Shown here piece by piece: positions 9,834 through 17,624 of a DNA stretch of 64,000 bases. The stretch covers positions 137,919 to 201,918 of the forward strand of contig CAZIDY010000002.1 of the NCBI GenBank assembly GCA_964538505.1, read 5' to 3'. The notes beneath the pieces are model-generated. The model made no database searches. It saw only the letters and a list, made by a program, of their open reading frames with translations, and was not told the DNA's origin. The stretch comes from Zeimonas sp964538505. GTDB lineage: Bacteria; Pseudomonadota; Gammaproteobacteria; Burkholderiales; Burkholderiaceae_E. The translations under genes were made by a program, and so were the position numbers. Each line of letters opens with the position of its first letter. Position 1 is the stretch's first letter.

Positions 9834-9949
9834 GAAGGGAAGGGGGAAGGGAGAAGGGAGAAGGGGGAACCCAGCGCGTCGAGCATCGTCCCGCGCTGGT
9901 TTGCCCCTTCTCCCTTCTCCCTTCTCCCTTCCCCCTTCTCTTCCTCAGG
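9834..9949. terminator. inverted purine-tract hairpin between convergent genes
   Basis: The arm at about 9834-9870 (GGAAGGGAAGGGGGAAGGGA and repeats) is complementary to about 9904-9948. The inner part of the loop has CCAGCGCG and CGCGCTGG, which also pair. The stem sits between the stop of the regulator (9832) and the stop of efp (9945) and overlaps the last bases of efp. It could act as a bidirectional terminator, although there is no long U-run, and it belongs to the same repeat family as the tracts at 3.2, 6.2 and 52.3 kb. Confidence 0.6.
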
Positions 9950-10508
9950 CCTTCACCCGATTCCGGTATTCGTTCGTGCGCGTGTCGATCTCGATGCGGT
10001 CGCCGATCTCGACGAAGGCGGGTACCGGGATCTCGAAGCCGGTGGGCTTGATGCGCGCGGGCTTCATCACCTTGCCGGAGGTGTCGCCCTTGACGGCCGG
10101 TTCGGTGTACTCGACCTCGCGCACGACGCTGTTGGGCATCTCGATCGAGATCGCGCGGCCTTCGTAGAACGTGACCTCGCAGGGCATGCCGTCGTCGAGG
10201 TAGTTGAGCACCCCGCCCATGCTGTCGTGCTCGATCTCGTACTGGTTGTATTCGCCGTCCATGAAGACGTACATCGGATCGGCGAAGTACGAGTAGCTGA
10301 CTTCCTTCTTGTCGAGGATCAGCACGTCGAATTTCTCGTCGGCCTTGTAGACCGACTCGGTGGCCGAGCCGTTGAGCAGGTTCTTCAGCTTGAGCTTGAC
10401 GACCGCTGCGTTGCGGCCCGACGTGTTGAGTTCGGCGCGCTGCACGACCATCGGATCCTTTCCGATCATGATGACGTTGCCGGTGCGCAGTTCCTGGGCG
10501 AGTTTCAT
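9945..10508 (-). CDS. efp: elongation factor P, arginine-rhamnosylated type
   Basis: EF-P binds ribosomes stalled on polyproline stretches and stimulates peptide-bond formation. The 187-residue length is normal, with three OB-like domains and the C-terminal signature IGDRIEIDTRTNEY. The loop tip reads NTSGRNAAVV with Arg at position 32, the residue that EarP rhamnosylates in betaproteobacteria and pseudomonads; lysine-type modification enzymes would need Lys. The earP gene is immediately upstream on the same strand. A TATAAT at 10550-10555 overlapping the earP stop suggests efp also has its own promoter. Confidence 0.97.
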   Translation of the reverse strand: MKLAQELRTGNVIMIGKDPMVVQRAELNTSGRNAAVVKLKLKNLLNGSATESVYKADEKFDVLILDKKEVSYSYFADPMYVFMDGEYNQYEIEHDSMGGVLNYLDDGMPCEVTFYEGRAISIEMPNSVVREVEYTEPAVKGDTSGKVMKPARIKPTGFEIPVPAFVEIGDRIEIDTRTNEYRNRVKA

Positions 10509-10549
10509 GAAGCTTCGCGTTAAGGCGTTCGGTTTCAGGTCAACCGATA

Positions 10550-10555
10550 ATTATA
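10550..10555 (-). promoter_or_regulatory. candidate -10 element for efp
   Basis: A perfect TATAAT on the minus strand lies 42 nt upstream of the efp start and overlaps the earP stop codon. No good -35 hexamer is visible at the right spacing, so this is only a candidate. Confidence 0.4.
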
Positions 10556-11663
10556 GCCTTTCGATGCAGAATTCGACGAATCGGGTGCAGAGGTCGTCCT
10601 GTGCGCCGAGCGTCGCAGTCCATCGGGCATAGCCGTCGCGAAGTCGGTCGAGACGGGCGTCGAAGGCATGCCAGGCTTCGGGCCAGTCGCCGTCGCCCGA
10701 CCACGCAAGCATTGCGCCGGCGGGCTCGGGCTGCGCCTGCATCCGGTCGAGGAACGCGCGCAGCTTCACCAGGTGCGCGTCGGCCTGCTGCCGGTACGGC
10801 TGCCAGAGGAACGGGCGCGCAGCCCATTGCGCGCGCAGCCACGAGTCCTCGCCGCGCACGATGTTCAGGTCGGCGCTCCACAGCAGGCGGTCGTAGTCGT
10901 CCTGCGACAGGAAAGGCACGCGCTGCACGGAAAGCGATCCGCGTTGCAGGCTCGTGCCCGGCGCGGGCGACTCGCCGAAACATGCGACAAGCGCCGCGTC
11001 GGCAACGCCCTCCGGGACGAGCACGCGCCAGCGGGTCGGCCCGGTAGCGATCGCGTCGAACCACGACCGCAGCGGCGCCTGCGGATAACAGAAGAGCGTC
11101 GCGACGCGCTCGCCCGGATCGATGGCGATGCCTCGATGCGCGAGCCATGCACGCTGTTCGTCGGACCCGGCGAAGGTGTCGCGTCGTGCGAAGAGTCCCG
11201 CCTCGCGCAGCAGGCCGCCGGTGCGCTCGTCAAAGCCGGGATAGTAGAAGTGCTCGACCGCGCCGTCCCGCGGCTTCGTCGATCGCAGGCCGTGGTGCGT
11301 GGCGACCCAGTCTTCGGCGCTCAGGTACTCGAGCTGCACCCATAGCGGCCGACGCGGCGCGCCGGCGAGCGATGCGCGCAGGGCGGACGGCGGCTCGGCG
11401 CCGAAGGCGCTGACGACGACGTCCTCCGGGTCACTCCGCTGTGCGGCCGCTGCAGCATCTGGCCAGCGTTCGACGATGATCGCGCCGCGGCCGGCGTCGT
11501 CGTCGGGTCGTGCACCGAGGCGCTCGAGCAGCTCGGGCCGGTCGATCGTCAGATGGACGCGCCAGCCGTGTTCGCCTGCGAGCTGGCGCGCGAAGCGCCA
11601 GCACACGCCGGCGTCGCCGAAGTTGTCGATGACGCGGCACAGGATGCGTGCGGAGAACGTCAA
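10551..11663 (-). CDS. earP: EF-P arginine rhamnosyltransferase EarP
   Basis: Transfers rhamnose from dTDP-L-rhamnose to Arg32 of EF-P, needed for its activity. The frame has no ATG near the conserved N-terminus; TTG at 11663 fits because it overlaps the stop of the upstream KTSC gene by 4 nt (TTGA) and places the family motif RVIDNFGDAGVCWR at residues 9-22. This gives 370 residues, normal for EarP. The C-terminal nucleotide-sugar site is visible as NIVRGEDSWLRAQWA and FLWQPYRQ. Gene order KTSC-earP-efp on one strand joins the enzyme with its only known substrate. Confidence 0.93.
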   Translation of the reverse strand: MTFSARILCRVIDNFGDAGVCWRFARQLAGEHGWRVHLTIDRPELLERLGARPDDDAGRGAIIVERWPDAAAAAQRSDPEDVVVSAFGAEPPSALRASLAGAPRRPLWVQLEYLSAEDWVATHHGLRSTKPRDGAVEHFYYPGFDERTGGLLREAGLFARRDTFAGSDEQRAWLAHRGIAIDPGERVATLFCYPQAPLRSWFDAIATGPTRWRVLVPEGVADAALVACFGESPAPGTSLQRGSLSVQRVPFLSQDDYDRLLWSADLNIVRGEDSWLRAQWAARPFLWQPYRQQADAHLVKLRAFLDRMQAQPEPAGAMLAWSGDGDWPEAWHAFDARLDRLRDGYARWTATLGAQDDLCTRFVEFCIERL

Positions 11664-11980
11664 TCGCCGTTTCCGTTGCCGCCGTCGCCTTCCTCGGACG
11701 CAGGTTGCGCATCGCCGCCGAACAGCGAGTCGAGCTTCGAGCGCGCGTCGTCCGAGCGGTCTGCACGGCCGCGCTCGAACGCGTATTCCTCCTCGATGCG
11801 ATCGGCATAGAAGACCGCCGGGTTCGGTGCCGCAACGAGCCGTCGCCACACCTCGGGCGGCACTGCCTTGAAGGCACGGCGCTCACCGTCGACGAAGTCG
11901 ATCTCGAGTCGTTGCTCGCGGGCGTCGTAGGCGGCGGCCTTCAGGCGCCCGCCGTGCAGGTTGCGTCGTTCCATCGCCAT
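11660..11980 (-). CDS. KTSC-domain protein
   Basis: A 106-residue cytoplasmic protein. The ATG at 11980 follows an AAAGGAAG ribosome site 8 nt upstream, which decides the start against a longer frame. Residues about 10-60 (LKAAAYDAREQRLEIDFVDG and YADRIEEEYAFE) match the short KTSC domain, a beta-rich module also found at the C-terminus of some lysyl-tRNA synthetases; its role is not established. The C-terminal 40 residues are acidic and Gly/Asn-rich, probably disordered. Its stop overlaps the TTG start of earP, so translation of the two is likely coupled. Confidence 0.75.
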   Translation of the reverse strand: MAMERRNLHGGRLKAAAYDAREQRLEIDFVDGERRAFKAVPPEVWRRLVAAPNPAVFYADRIEEEYAFERGRADRSDDARSKLDSLFGGDAQPASEEGDGGNGNGD

Positions 11981-12020
11981 CGTCCGGCTTCCTTTCGAGA
12001 TCGACTCGTGTGTACGTGTC

Positions 12021-13931
12021 TCAGCGCCCGAGCGCCAACCCTTCGCGCCGTGGATCGACCGCGCCTTCCAGCGTGCAGCGGCGGCTCGCAAGGTCCGCTG
12101 CAGCGCGCGAGGGATTCGGCGCCGCTCCCGAAGCTTCGCAGCGCAGCGCGATTGCGTGCAGCCCGCTCGTCATCTCGCGCCACGCAAGGTCGTGTCCGCG
12201 TGCGGCGAGCGCAGCGCCGATTGCAGGATCGGTGCGGTTCGCTTCGAGCTCGGTCGGCCCGTTGCGGCTGCCGACATTGGGCATCGCGAGCGCCGTTGCG
12301 AGCGCGACGCGATCGTCGAGCACGGCGATGAGCGTGCGCGCGACGTACGAGATGATCGACGAGCCGCCGGGCGAGCCGAGCGCGAGCACCGGTTGGCCGG
12401 TGGCGGCATCGAGCACGATCGTGGGCGACATCGAGCTGCGCGGACGCTTGCCGGGCTGCACGCGGTTGGCGACCGCCTCGCCGTTGCGCGTCGGCACGAA
12501 GGCGAAGTCGGTGAGCTGGTTGTTCAGCAGGAAGCCGCGCACCAGCAGTCGCGAGCCGAACGCGTTCTCGATCGACGAGGTCATCGACACGATGTTGCCG
12601 TCGGCATCGACGATCGACAGGTGTGTCGTCGACGCCGGCTCGAAGGCGGGCGCGGCCGGTTCGCGCAGCGGCGCGGCGGGCGGAACCGGCGTTCCGGGCG
12701 CTGCACGCCCCATCGAGCGCTCTTCGATGTGCTGCGCGCGGTGTGCCAGATAGACGCCGTCGAGCAGCGTGCCGGGCCCCGTGCGCACGGGCTCGCCGAT
12801 GCGCTGGCCGGGCAGCGCGACGAAATCGGTGTCGGCGACGTATTCGTTGCGATCGGCGAAGGCCAGCCGCCCGGCCTCGGCGAAGCGGTGCACGCCGTCG
12901 ACGAGCAGGCGTCCTGTGGAGTCGGCGAGCCGTACTCGCGGACCGGCGAGCTGCCAGTAGGCAAGCATCTGCGCGATCGCGATCGCACCCGACGAGGGCG
13001 GTGGCATGCCGCAGATGCGGTGTGTGCGATGGGCGACGCACAGCGGGGCGCGCTCGACGGATGCGTAGGACGCGAGGTCCTTTCGCGCCAATACGCCCGG
13101 GTTCGGATGCGACGCGACGGCGTCGACGATGTCCTGCGCGATCGGTCCGTCGTGCAGCGCCTGGTTGCCGTCGCGCGCGATCTGCTCGAGCGTGTCGGCG
13201 AGGGCTTCGTTGCGTAGCCGGTGGCCGGTCGGCCAGGCTTTCCCCGACGCGTCGTAGAAGTACGCGGCCGCCGCTGGCTGCGCGCGCAGCCAGCGATCGC
13301 CTTCGAGCAGCGTGTGCAGCCGCTCGCTGACCTCGAAGCCGTCGCGTGCGAGCCGGATCGCCGGCTCGAAGAGTCGCGCCCAGGGCAGGCGTCCGTGCGC
13401 TGCGTGCACCTGCTCGAGCATGCGAACGATGCCGGGCGTGCCGACCGCGCGGCCGCCGATCGCCGCCTCGAAGAAGCCCATCGGCGCGCCGTCCGCACGC
13501 AGGAACAGCCCGGGATGCGCGCGCGCCGGCGCCGTCTCGCGGCCGTCGAAGGCGAGCACGTGCCGCGAGCGCGCGTCGTACAGCAGCAGGAACGCACCGC
13601 CGCCGATGCCCGAGGACTGTGGCTCGACGAGACCGAGCACCATCTGAGCGGCGATCGCGGCATCGACCGCGCTGCCGCCTGCATCGAGGATGGCGACCGC
13701 GGCATGCGTGGCATGCGCGTTGGCCGTCACGGCGAGGAAGCGCCTGGCGAAGACTGGTGGGCGCTCGACGTAGCCGGTCGCCGCTTCCGGCGCCGCCCGT
13801 TGCGCGCCCGTCGACGCCGCGTCGGTCGCCGCGTTCGCCGCCGTGGTCGGCGCAGTGTTCGCAGCCGGGTCCGCCGCCCAGGACGGCATCCCGCAGGCGA
13901 GAACCAGCGCCAAAGCCCATGCGAGTCGCAT
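12021..13931 (-). CDS. ggt: periplasmic gamma-glutamyltranspeptidase
   Basis: An Ntn-hydrolase that cleaves gamma-glutamyl bonds of glutathione and related compounds. ATG at 13931 gives 636 residues with a signal peptide (MRLAWALALVLACGMPSWAA). The precursor is self-cleaved before the catalytic Thr in ASTTHLSIVDADGN (near residue 435), separating large and small subunits. Substrate residues appear in FDGRETAP, SSIENAFGSRL, RPRSSMSPTI and LGSPGGSSII. A 40-residue Ala/Thr-rich linker follows the signal peptide. The gene is divergent from the amidase gene, with 43 nt between start codons. Confidence 0.93.
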   Translation of the reverse strand: MRLAWALALVLACGMPSWAADPAANTAPTTAANAATDAASTGAQRAAPEAATGYVERPPVFARRFLAVTANAHATHAAVAILDAGGSAVDAAIAAQMVLGLVEPQSSGIGGGAFLLLYDARSRHVLAFDGRETAPARAHPGLFLRADGAPMGFFEAAIGGRAVGTPGIVRMLEQVHAAHGRLPWARLFEPAIRLARDGFEVSERLHTLLEGDRWLRAQPAAAAYFYDASGKAWPTGHRLRNEALADTLEQIARDGNQALHDGPIAQDIVDAVASHPNPGVLARKDLASYASVERAPLCVAHRTHRICGMPPPSSGAIAIAQMLAYWQLAGPRVRLADSTGRLLVDGVHRFAEAGRLAFADRNEYVADTDFVALPGQRIGEPVRTGPGTLLDGVYLAHRAQHIEERSMGRAAPGTPVPPAAPLREPAAPAFEPASTTHLSIVDADGNIVSMTSSIENAFGSRLLVRGFLLNNQLTDFAFVPTRNGEAVANRVQPGKRPRSSMSPTIVLDAATGQPVLALGSPGGSSIISYVARTLIAVLDDRVALATALAMPNVGSRNGPTELEANRTDPAIGAALAARGHDLAWREMTSGLHAIALRCEASGAAPNPSRAAADLASRRCTLEGAVDPRREGLALGR

Positions 13932-13974
13932 CGGGGCATGATAGCGGTCGACCTCGCAAGCGATCCCGAAAAGC

Positions 13975-15339
13975 ATGGAACCCGGACAAAGAGATTTCCG
14001 CGACCCGTCGTCGACCGGCCCGTCGTCGCTTCGCCAGACCGTGGCGGCGATCGCCGGCGGTACGCAGCGCGTGCAGGCGCTCGTCGAGCAGGCGCAGCGC
14101 AACGCCACACGACACGCCGACCTGAACGCTCTCGCCTGGGTCGACTGGTCGGCGGCTGCCGACGAAGCGCGTCGCCTCGACGACGAGGCGCGCAGCGGCC
14201 GTCTGCGCGGCCCGCTGCACGGTGTCCCGGTATCGATCAAGGACCTGTACGCGGTGCGCGGCATGCCCACGCGCGCCGGCACGCGCGCGCCGCTGCCGTC
14301 GCTCGGCAGCGAAGAGGCAACGCTCGTCACCCGGTTGCGCGACGCCGGCGCGCTCGTCTTCGCGAAGACGAACATGCACGAGATCGCGCTCGGCTGCACC
14401 GGCGAGAACGAATGGACGGGCGACGTCTGCAATCCCTTCGATCCGACGCGGCAATCGGGCGGCTCGTCCAGCGGTGCGGGCGTGGCCGTCGCCACCGGAA
14501 TCGGGCTCGCGTCGATCGGCAGCGACACCGGCGGCTCGGTGCGCATTCCGGCCGCGTTCTGCTCGGTCACCGGCTACAAGCCGACCTATGGGGCGATTCC
14601 GCTCGATGGCGCGCTGCCGCTTTCGTGGACCTGCGATCACGCCGGACCGCTCGCCTGCAGCGTCGACGATTGCGCGCTGCTGTTCGAGGTGATGGCGCGG
14701 CGCCGCGTCGCGCACGGCAGCGTCGCGCGCCACCCGCGGCTGCACGTGCCTACGACGTGGCTGCGCGGCCGACTCGCCCCCGAGGTGCGCGAGCGCTTCG
14801 AGCAGGCGGTGGCCGCGCTGCGTGGACACGGCGCCGAGATCGGCGAGGTCGACGTGCCGCAGCTCGCCGACGCGTGGCGCGCCTACACGCCGATCGTGCG
14901 CACCGAGGCGGCGTGGGTGCACCGCGCCGCACTCGATGCCGGTGGCAGCGGCTTCTCGTCGCTCGTGCGGCCGGCACTCGACGCCGCGCGCGATCTGCTC
15001 GCCGTCGACTACGCCGACGCGATGCGCACGCGCGCCGCGCTGTCGCGCGCGCTCGATGCGGCGCTCGCCGACTGCGACGCGTGGATCGCACCGACAAGCA
15101 CCGTGCTGCCGCCGCTACGGGGGCAGCACGACGTGCAGGTCGAGGGCGGCACGACGACGGTGCGCGAAGCGGTACTCGGGCAGACGCTGCCTTTCTCGCT
15201 GTGCGGCGTGCCCGCGCTGTCGATTCCGCTCGGCCTCGTCCAGGGCCTTCCCGTTGGCCTGCAGGTCATCGCGCGGCGCGACGGCGATGCGTCGCTGCTC
15301 GCGCTGGCGGCGTGGATGGAAAGGAAGGTCCAGTTCTAG
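13975..15339 (+). CDS. amidase-signature hydrolase
   Basis: A 454-residue amidase-signature enzyme, probably cytoplasmic. The Ser-cisSer-Lys triad is visible: Lys in VSIKDLYAVRG (near residue 88), the cis-Ser in RQSGGSSSGAGVA (near 165) and the nucleophile Ser in GSDTGGSVRIP (near 187). The family includes GatA, allophanate hydrolase and plant-type amidases; it lacks GatA context (no gatB or gatC), so it acts on a small-molecule amide that sequence does not reveal. Its stop overlaps the cynS stop by 4 nt in convergent orientation, which suggests but does not prove a role in small nitrogen-compound use. Confidence 0.85.
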   Translation: MEPGQRDFRDPSSTGPSSLRQTVAAIAGGTQRVQALVEQAQRNATRHADLNALAWVDWSAAADEARRLDDEARSGRLRGPLHGVPVSIKDLYAVRGMPTRAGTRAPLPSLGSEEATLVTRLRDAGALVFAKTNMHEIALGCTGENEWTGDVCNPFDPTRQSGGSSSGAGVAVATGIGLASIGSDTGGSVRIPAAFCSVTGYKPTYGAIPLDGALPLSWTCDHAGPLACSVDDCALLFEVMARRRVAHGSVARHPRLHVPTTWLRGRLAPEVRERFEQAVAALRGHGAEIGEVDVPQLADAWRAYTPIVRTEAAWVHRAALDAGGSGFSSLVRPALDAARDLLAVDYADAMRTRAALSRALDAALADCDAWIAPTSTVLPPLRGQHDVQVEGGTTTVREAVLGQTLPFSLCGVPALSIPLGLVQGLPVGLQVIARRDGDASLLALAAWMERKVQF

Positions 15340-15806
15340 TACGGCTTGTACGGAAGGAACTTCCCGCTCAGCACGACCTTGACCCGATCGCCTTTCGGAT
15401 CGGGCTGGCGCTCGATATCCAGCGTGAAGTCGATGGCGCTCATGATGCCGTCGCCGAACTCCTCGTGGATCAGCTCCTTGATCGTGCTGCCGTACACGTT
15501 GACGATCTCGTACCAGCGGTAGATCAGCGGATCGGTGGGTACGGCGGTCGGCAGTGACCCCTTGCAGGGCACGGTCTGCAGCAGCATCACCGCGTCCTCG
15601 GGCAGGTCGAACAGCTTGCCCACCGCCTCGGCCTGCTTCTTCGTCATCTGCATCTGCCCCAGGCAGGCTGCAGTGACCCATTCCTTCGACTCGCCGACCT
15701 TCTTCGCGACGTCGGCCCACTTGATCCCGAGCTTTACACGTCGGAATGCGATCAGGTCGGTGACGTCTTCGCGCTTCATCGGCATTCCGGATCCGGACTT
15801 GGGCAT
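15336..15806 (-). CDS. cynS: cyanate hydratase (cyanase)
   Basis: Converts cyanate and bicarbonate to CO2 and carbamate, which breaks down to ammonia. ATG at 15806, preceded by AAGGAG, gives 156 residues, the usual length; an upstream ATG at 15842 lacks such a site. The N-terminal helical domain (15-80) carries FRRVKLGIKWADVAKKVG and VTAACLGQ. The catalytic domain shows Arg and Glu in YRWYEIVNVYG and Ser in DGIMSAIDFTLD, the three residues of the active site shared by the decamer. It lies at the end of an ABC-transporter operon, the typical setting for cyanate assimilation. Confidence 0.95.
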   Translation of the reverse strand: MPKSGSGMPMKREDVTDLIAFRRVKLGIKWADVAKKVGESKEWVTAACLGQMQMTKKQAEAVGKLFDLPEDAVMLLQTVPCKGSLPTAVPTDPLIYRWYEIVNVYGSTIKELIHEEFGDGIMSAIDFTLDIERQPDPKGDRVKVVLSGKFLPYKPY

Positions 15807-15838
15807 GGCCTCGTGCTCCTTGCTGGCAATGGAAATCA

Positions 15839-16774
15839 TCAATGCAGGTTCACCACTTTCCTGACATCCGCCTGCATCCCCTCGTCTTCGGGCGATAGCA
15901 CGAGCGCTTCGCCGCCGGCCGGCTCGTCGAGGCCAGGTCTGACCACCCGCGGATGCTTCGGGTCGTGGGCGGCGCGCACCGCCGGATCCTGGAACGCGCG
16001 CGAGCGCTCGAGCAGGAAATCAATCAGGTGGTTGCGGATCGGGTAGTACCGAGGGTCATGGTGCATCGATTCGCGGCTCCGGTCGCGCGGCATCGTGTTC
16101 TCGACGATCTCGGCGATCAGCGCTCGTGGGCCGTTCGACATCAGCACGATGCGGTCGGCCAGCAGGATCGCCTCGTCGACGTCGTGCGTGATCATGAACA
16201 CCGTCTGCCCGGTGGCGCGCACGATCTTCACCAGTTCGTCCTGGATCGTGCCGCGCGTCAGTGCGTCGAGCGCGCCGAAGGGTTCGTCGAGCAGGAGCAT
16301 CTTCGGCTGGATCGCGAAGGCACGCGCGATGCCGACGCGCTGCTTCATGCCGCCCGACAGTTCGCTCGGTTTGCGGTCCTCGGCGCCCGACAGGCCGACC
16401 ATGTCGATGAACTCGCGGCAGTGCGATCGCACTTTCTCGCGCGACCATCGCGGCCAGCGCGAGCGCACGCCGAATGCCACGTTGCTCATCACGCTCAGCC
16501 AGGGCATCAGCGCATGGTTCTGGAACACCACGCCGCGATCGAGGCTGGGGCCCGACACCTCTCGGCCGTCCATCACGATCACGCCGTCGGAAGGCTTCTC
16601 CAGTCCCGCGAGCGCGTTGAGGATCGTCGTCTTGCCGCAGCCCGAGTGCCCGATCACGCAGACGAACTCGCCGCGGTCGATCCGGATGTGCACGTCGTCG
16701 AAAACCACGGTGTCCGGACGCGAACCGGTGCCGGGGAAGGTTTTCCGCAGACCCTGAATCTCCAGGAAGGCCAT
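15839..16774 (-). CDS. NitT/TauT-type ABC transporter ATP-binding protein
   Basis: A 311-residue ATPase of the nitrate/sulfonate/cyanate importer class. Walker A GHSGCGKTT (near 43), Q loop VVFQNHALMPW, signature LSGGMKQRVGIARA, Walker B LLLDEPFGALDALTR and the switch His in MITHDVDEA are all intact. About 60 residues extend beyond the core (from about residue 250), as in NrtD/CynD-like proteins. It follows the permease by 4 nt and precedes cynS by 32 nt, forming a four-gene operon. Cyanate is the inferred substrate from the cyanase gene; nitrate or a sulfonate cannot be excluded on motif grounds. Confidence 0.9.
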   Translation of the reverse strand: MAFLEIQGLRKTFPGTGSRPDTVVFDDVHIRIDRGEFVCVIGHSGCGKTTILNALAGLEKPSDGVIVMDGREVSGPSLDRGVVFQNHALMPWLSVMSNVAFGVRSRWPRWSREKVRSHCREFIDMVGLSGAEDRKPSELSGGMKQRVGIARAFAIQPKMLLLDEPFGALDALTRGTIQDELVKIVRATGQTVFMITHDVDEAILLADRIVLMSNGPRALIAEIVENTMPRDRSRESMHHDPRYYPIRNHLIDFLLERSRAFQDPAVRAAHDPKHPRVVRPGLDEPAGGEALVLSPEDEGMQADVRKVVNLH

Positions 16775-16778
16775 CGCT

Positions 16779-17621
16779 TCACTCCACGTAGGTGACCAGC
16801 TTCGCGAGGCCGCCGAGCAGCAGGTCGAGGATCATGCCGACCAGGCCGATCGCCAGGATGCCGGTAATGATGTTGGCGATCGACAGGTTGTTCCATTCGT
16901 TCCAGACGAAGTAGCCGATGCCGGTGCCGCCCACCAGCATCTCGGCCGCCACGATCACCAGCCATGCGATGCCGATCGAGATGCGCATCCCGGTCAGGAT
17001 GGTCGGCGCCGCCGCCGGCAGGATCACCGTGAAGGCCTTGCGCAGCGGACTCACCTCGAGCGTGCGTGCGACGTTGAGCCAGTCGCGTCGCACCGAGGCA
17101 ATGCCGAAGGCGGTGTTCATCAGCATCGGCCACATCGCGCAGATGAAGATCACGAACACGGCCGAAACGTTCGAGTCCTTCAGCGTGAAGAGCGCCAGCG
17201 GCATCCAGGCGAGCGGCGAGATCGGCTTGAGCACCTGGATGAACGGGTCGAGCGCACGATAGAGAAGCGGCGACATTCCGATCACGAAGCCGAGCGGGAT
17301 CGCCACCACCGCGGCGAGCGAGAAGCCGAGCAGCACCCGGCCGATCGAGTAGGCGAGCTGCAGGCCGATTCCCTTGTCGTTCGGTCCGGCGTCGTAGAAC
17401 GGATTCGCCAGGTGCTCGACGATCTTCGCGCCGACCTCGGCGGGGCCGGGCAGCGGGCTTTGCTGCCCGCTCGCCGCGGCGGCCCCGACCAGCTTCGCGT
17501 ACTCGTCGTCGACGGTCTGCGCACCGCCGCCGGAACTCGTGGCGAGCGCCCAGATCGCCACGAAAACCCCGAACAGCAGGACCGACAGGGCGAGCGCGCG
17601 CAGACGGGGCGACTCGGCCAT
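16779..17621 (-). CDS. NitT/TauT-type ABC transporter permease
   Basis: A 280-residue inner-membrane permease with about six hydrophobic segments. The first is near residues 8-28; a 70-residue periplasmic stretch follows. The EAA loop that contacts the ATPase is visible as EVSPLRKAFTVILPAAAPTI (about 185-204), followed by GIAWLVIVAAEML. It is 3 nt downstream of the substrate-binding protein gene and 4 nt upstream of the ATPase gene, so all are probably translated from one message. The family includes NrtB, SsuC, TauC and CynB; context with cynS favours cyanate. Confidence 0.9.
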   Translation of the reverse strand: MAESPRLRALALSVLLFGVFVAIWALATSSGGGAQTVDDEYAKLVGAAAASGQQSPLPGPAEVGAKIVEHLANPFYDAGPNDKGIGLQLAYSIGRVLLGFSLAAVVAIPLGFVIGMSPLLYRALDPFIQVLKPISPLAWMPLALFTLKDSNVSAVFVIFICAMWPMLMNTAFGIASVRRDWLNVARTLEVSPLRKAFTVILPAAAPTILTGMRISIGIAWLVIVAAEMLVGGTGIGYFVWNEWNNLSIANIITGILAIGLVGMILDLLLGGLAKLVTYVE

Positions 17622-17624
17622 CGT

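Noticed and set aside
12021..14570. 849-codon version of the gamma-glutamyltranspeptidase
   Set aside because: The extra 213 codons overlap the divergent amidase gene, and a signal peptide begins at the ATG at 13931.
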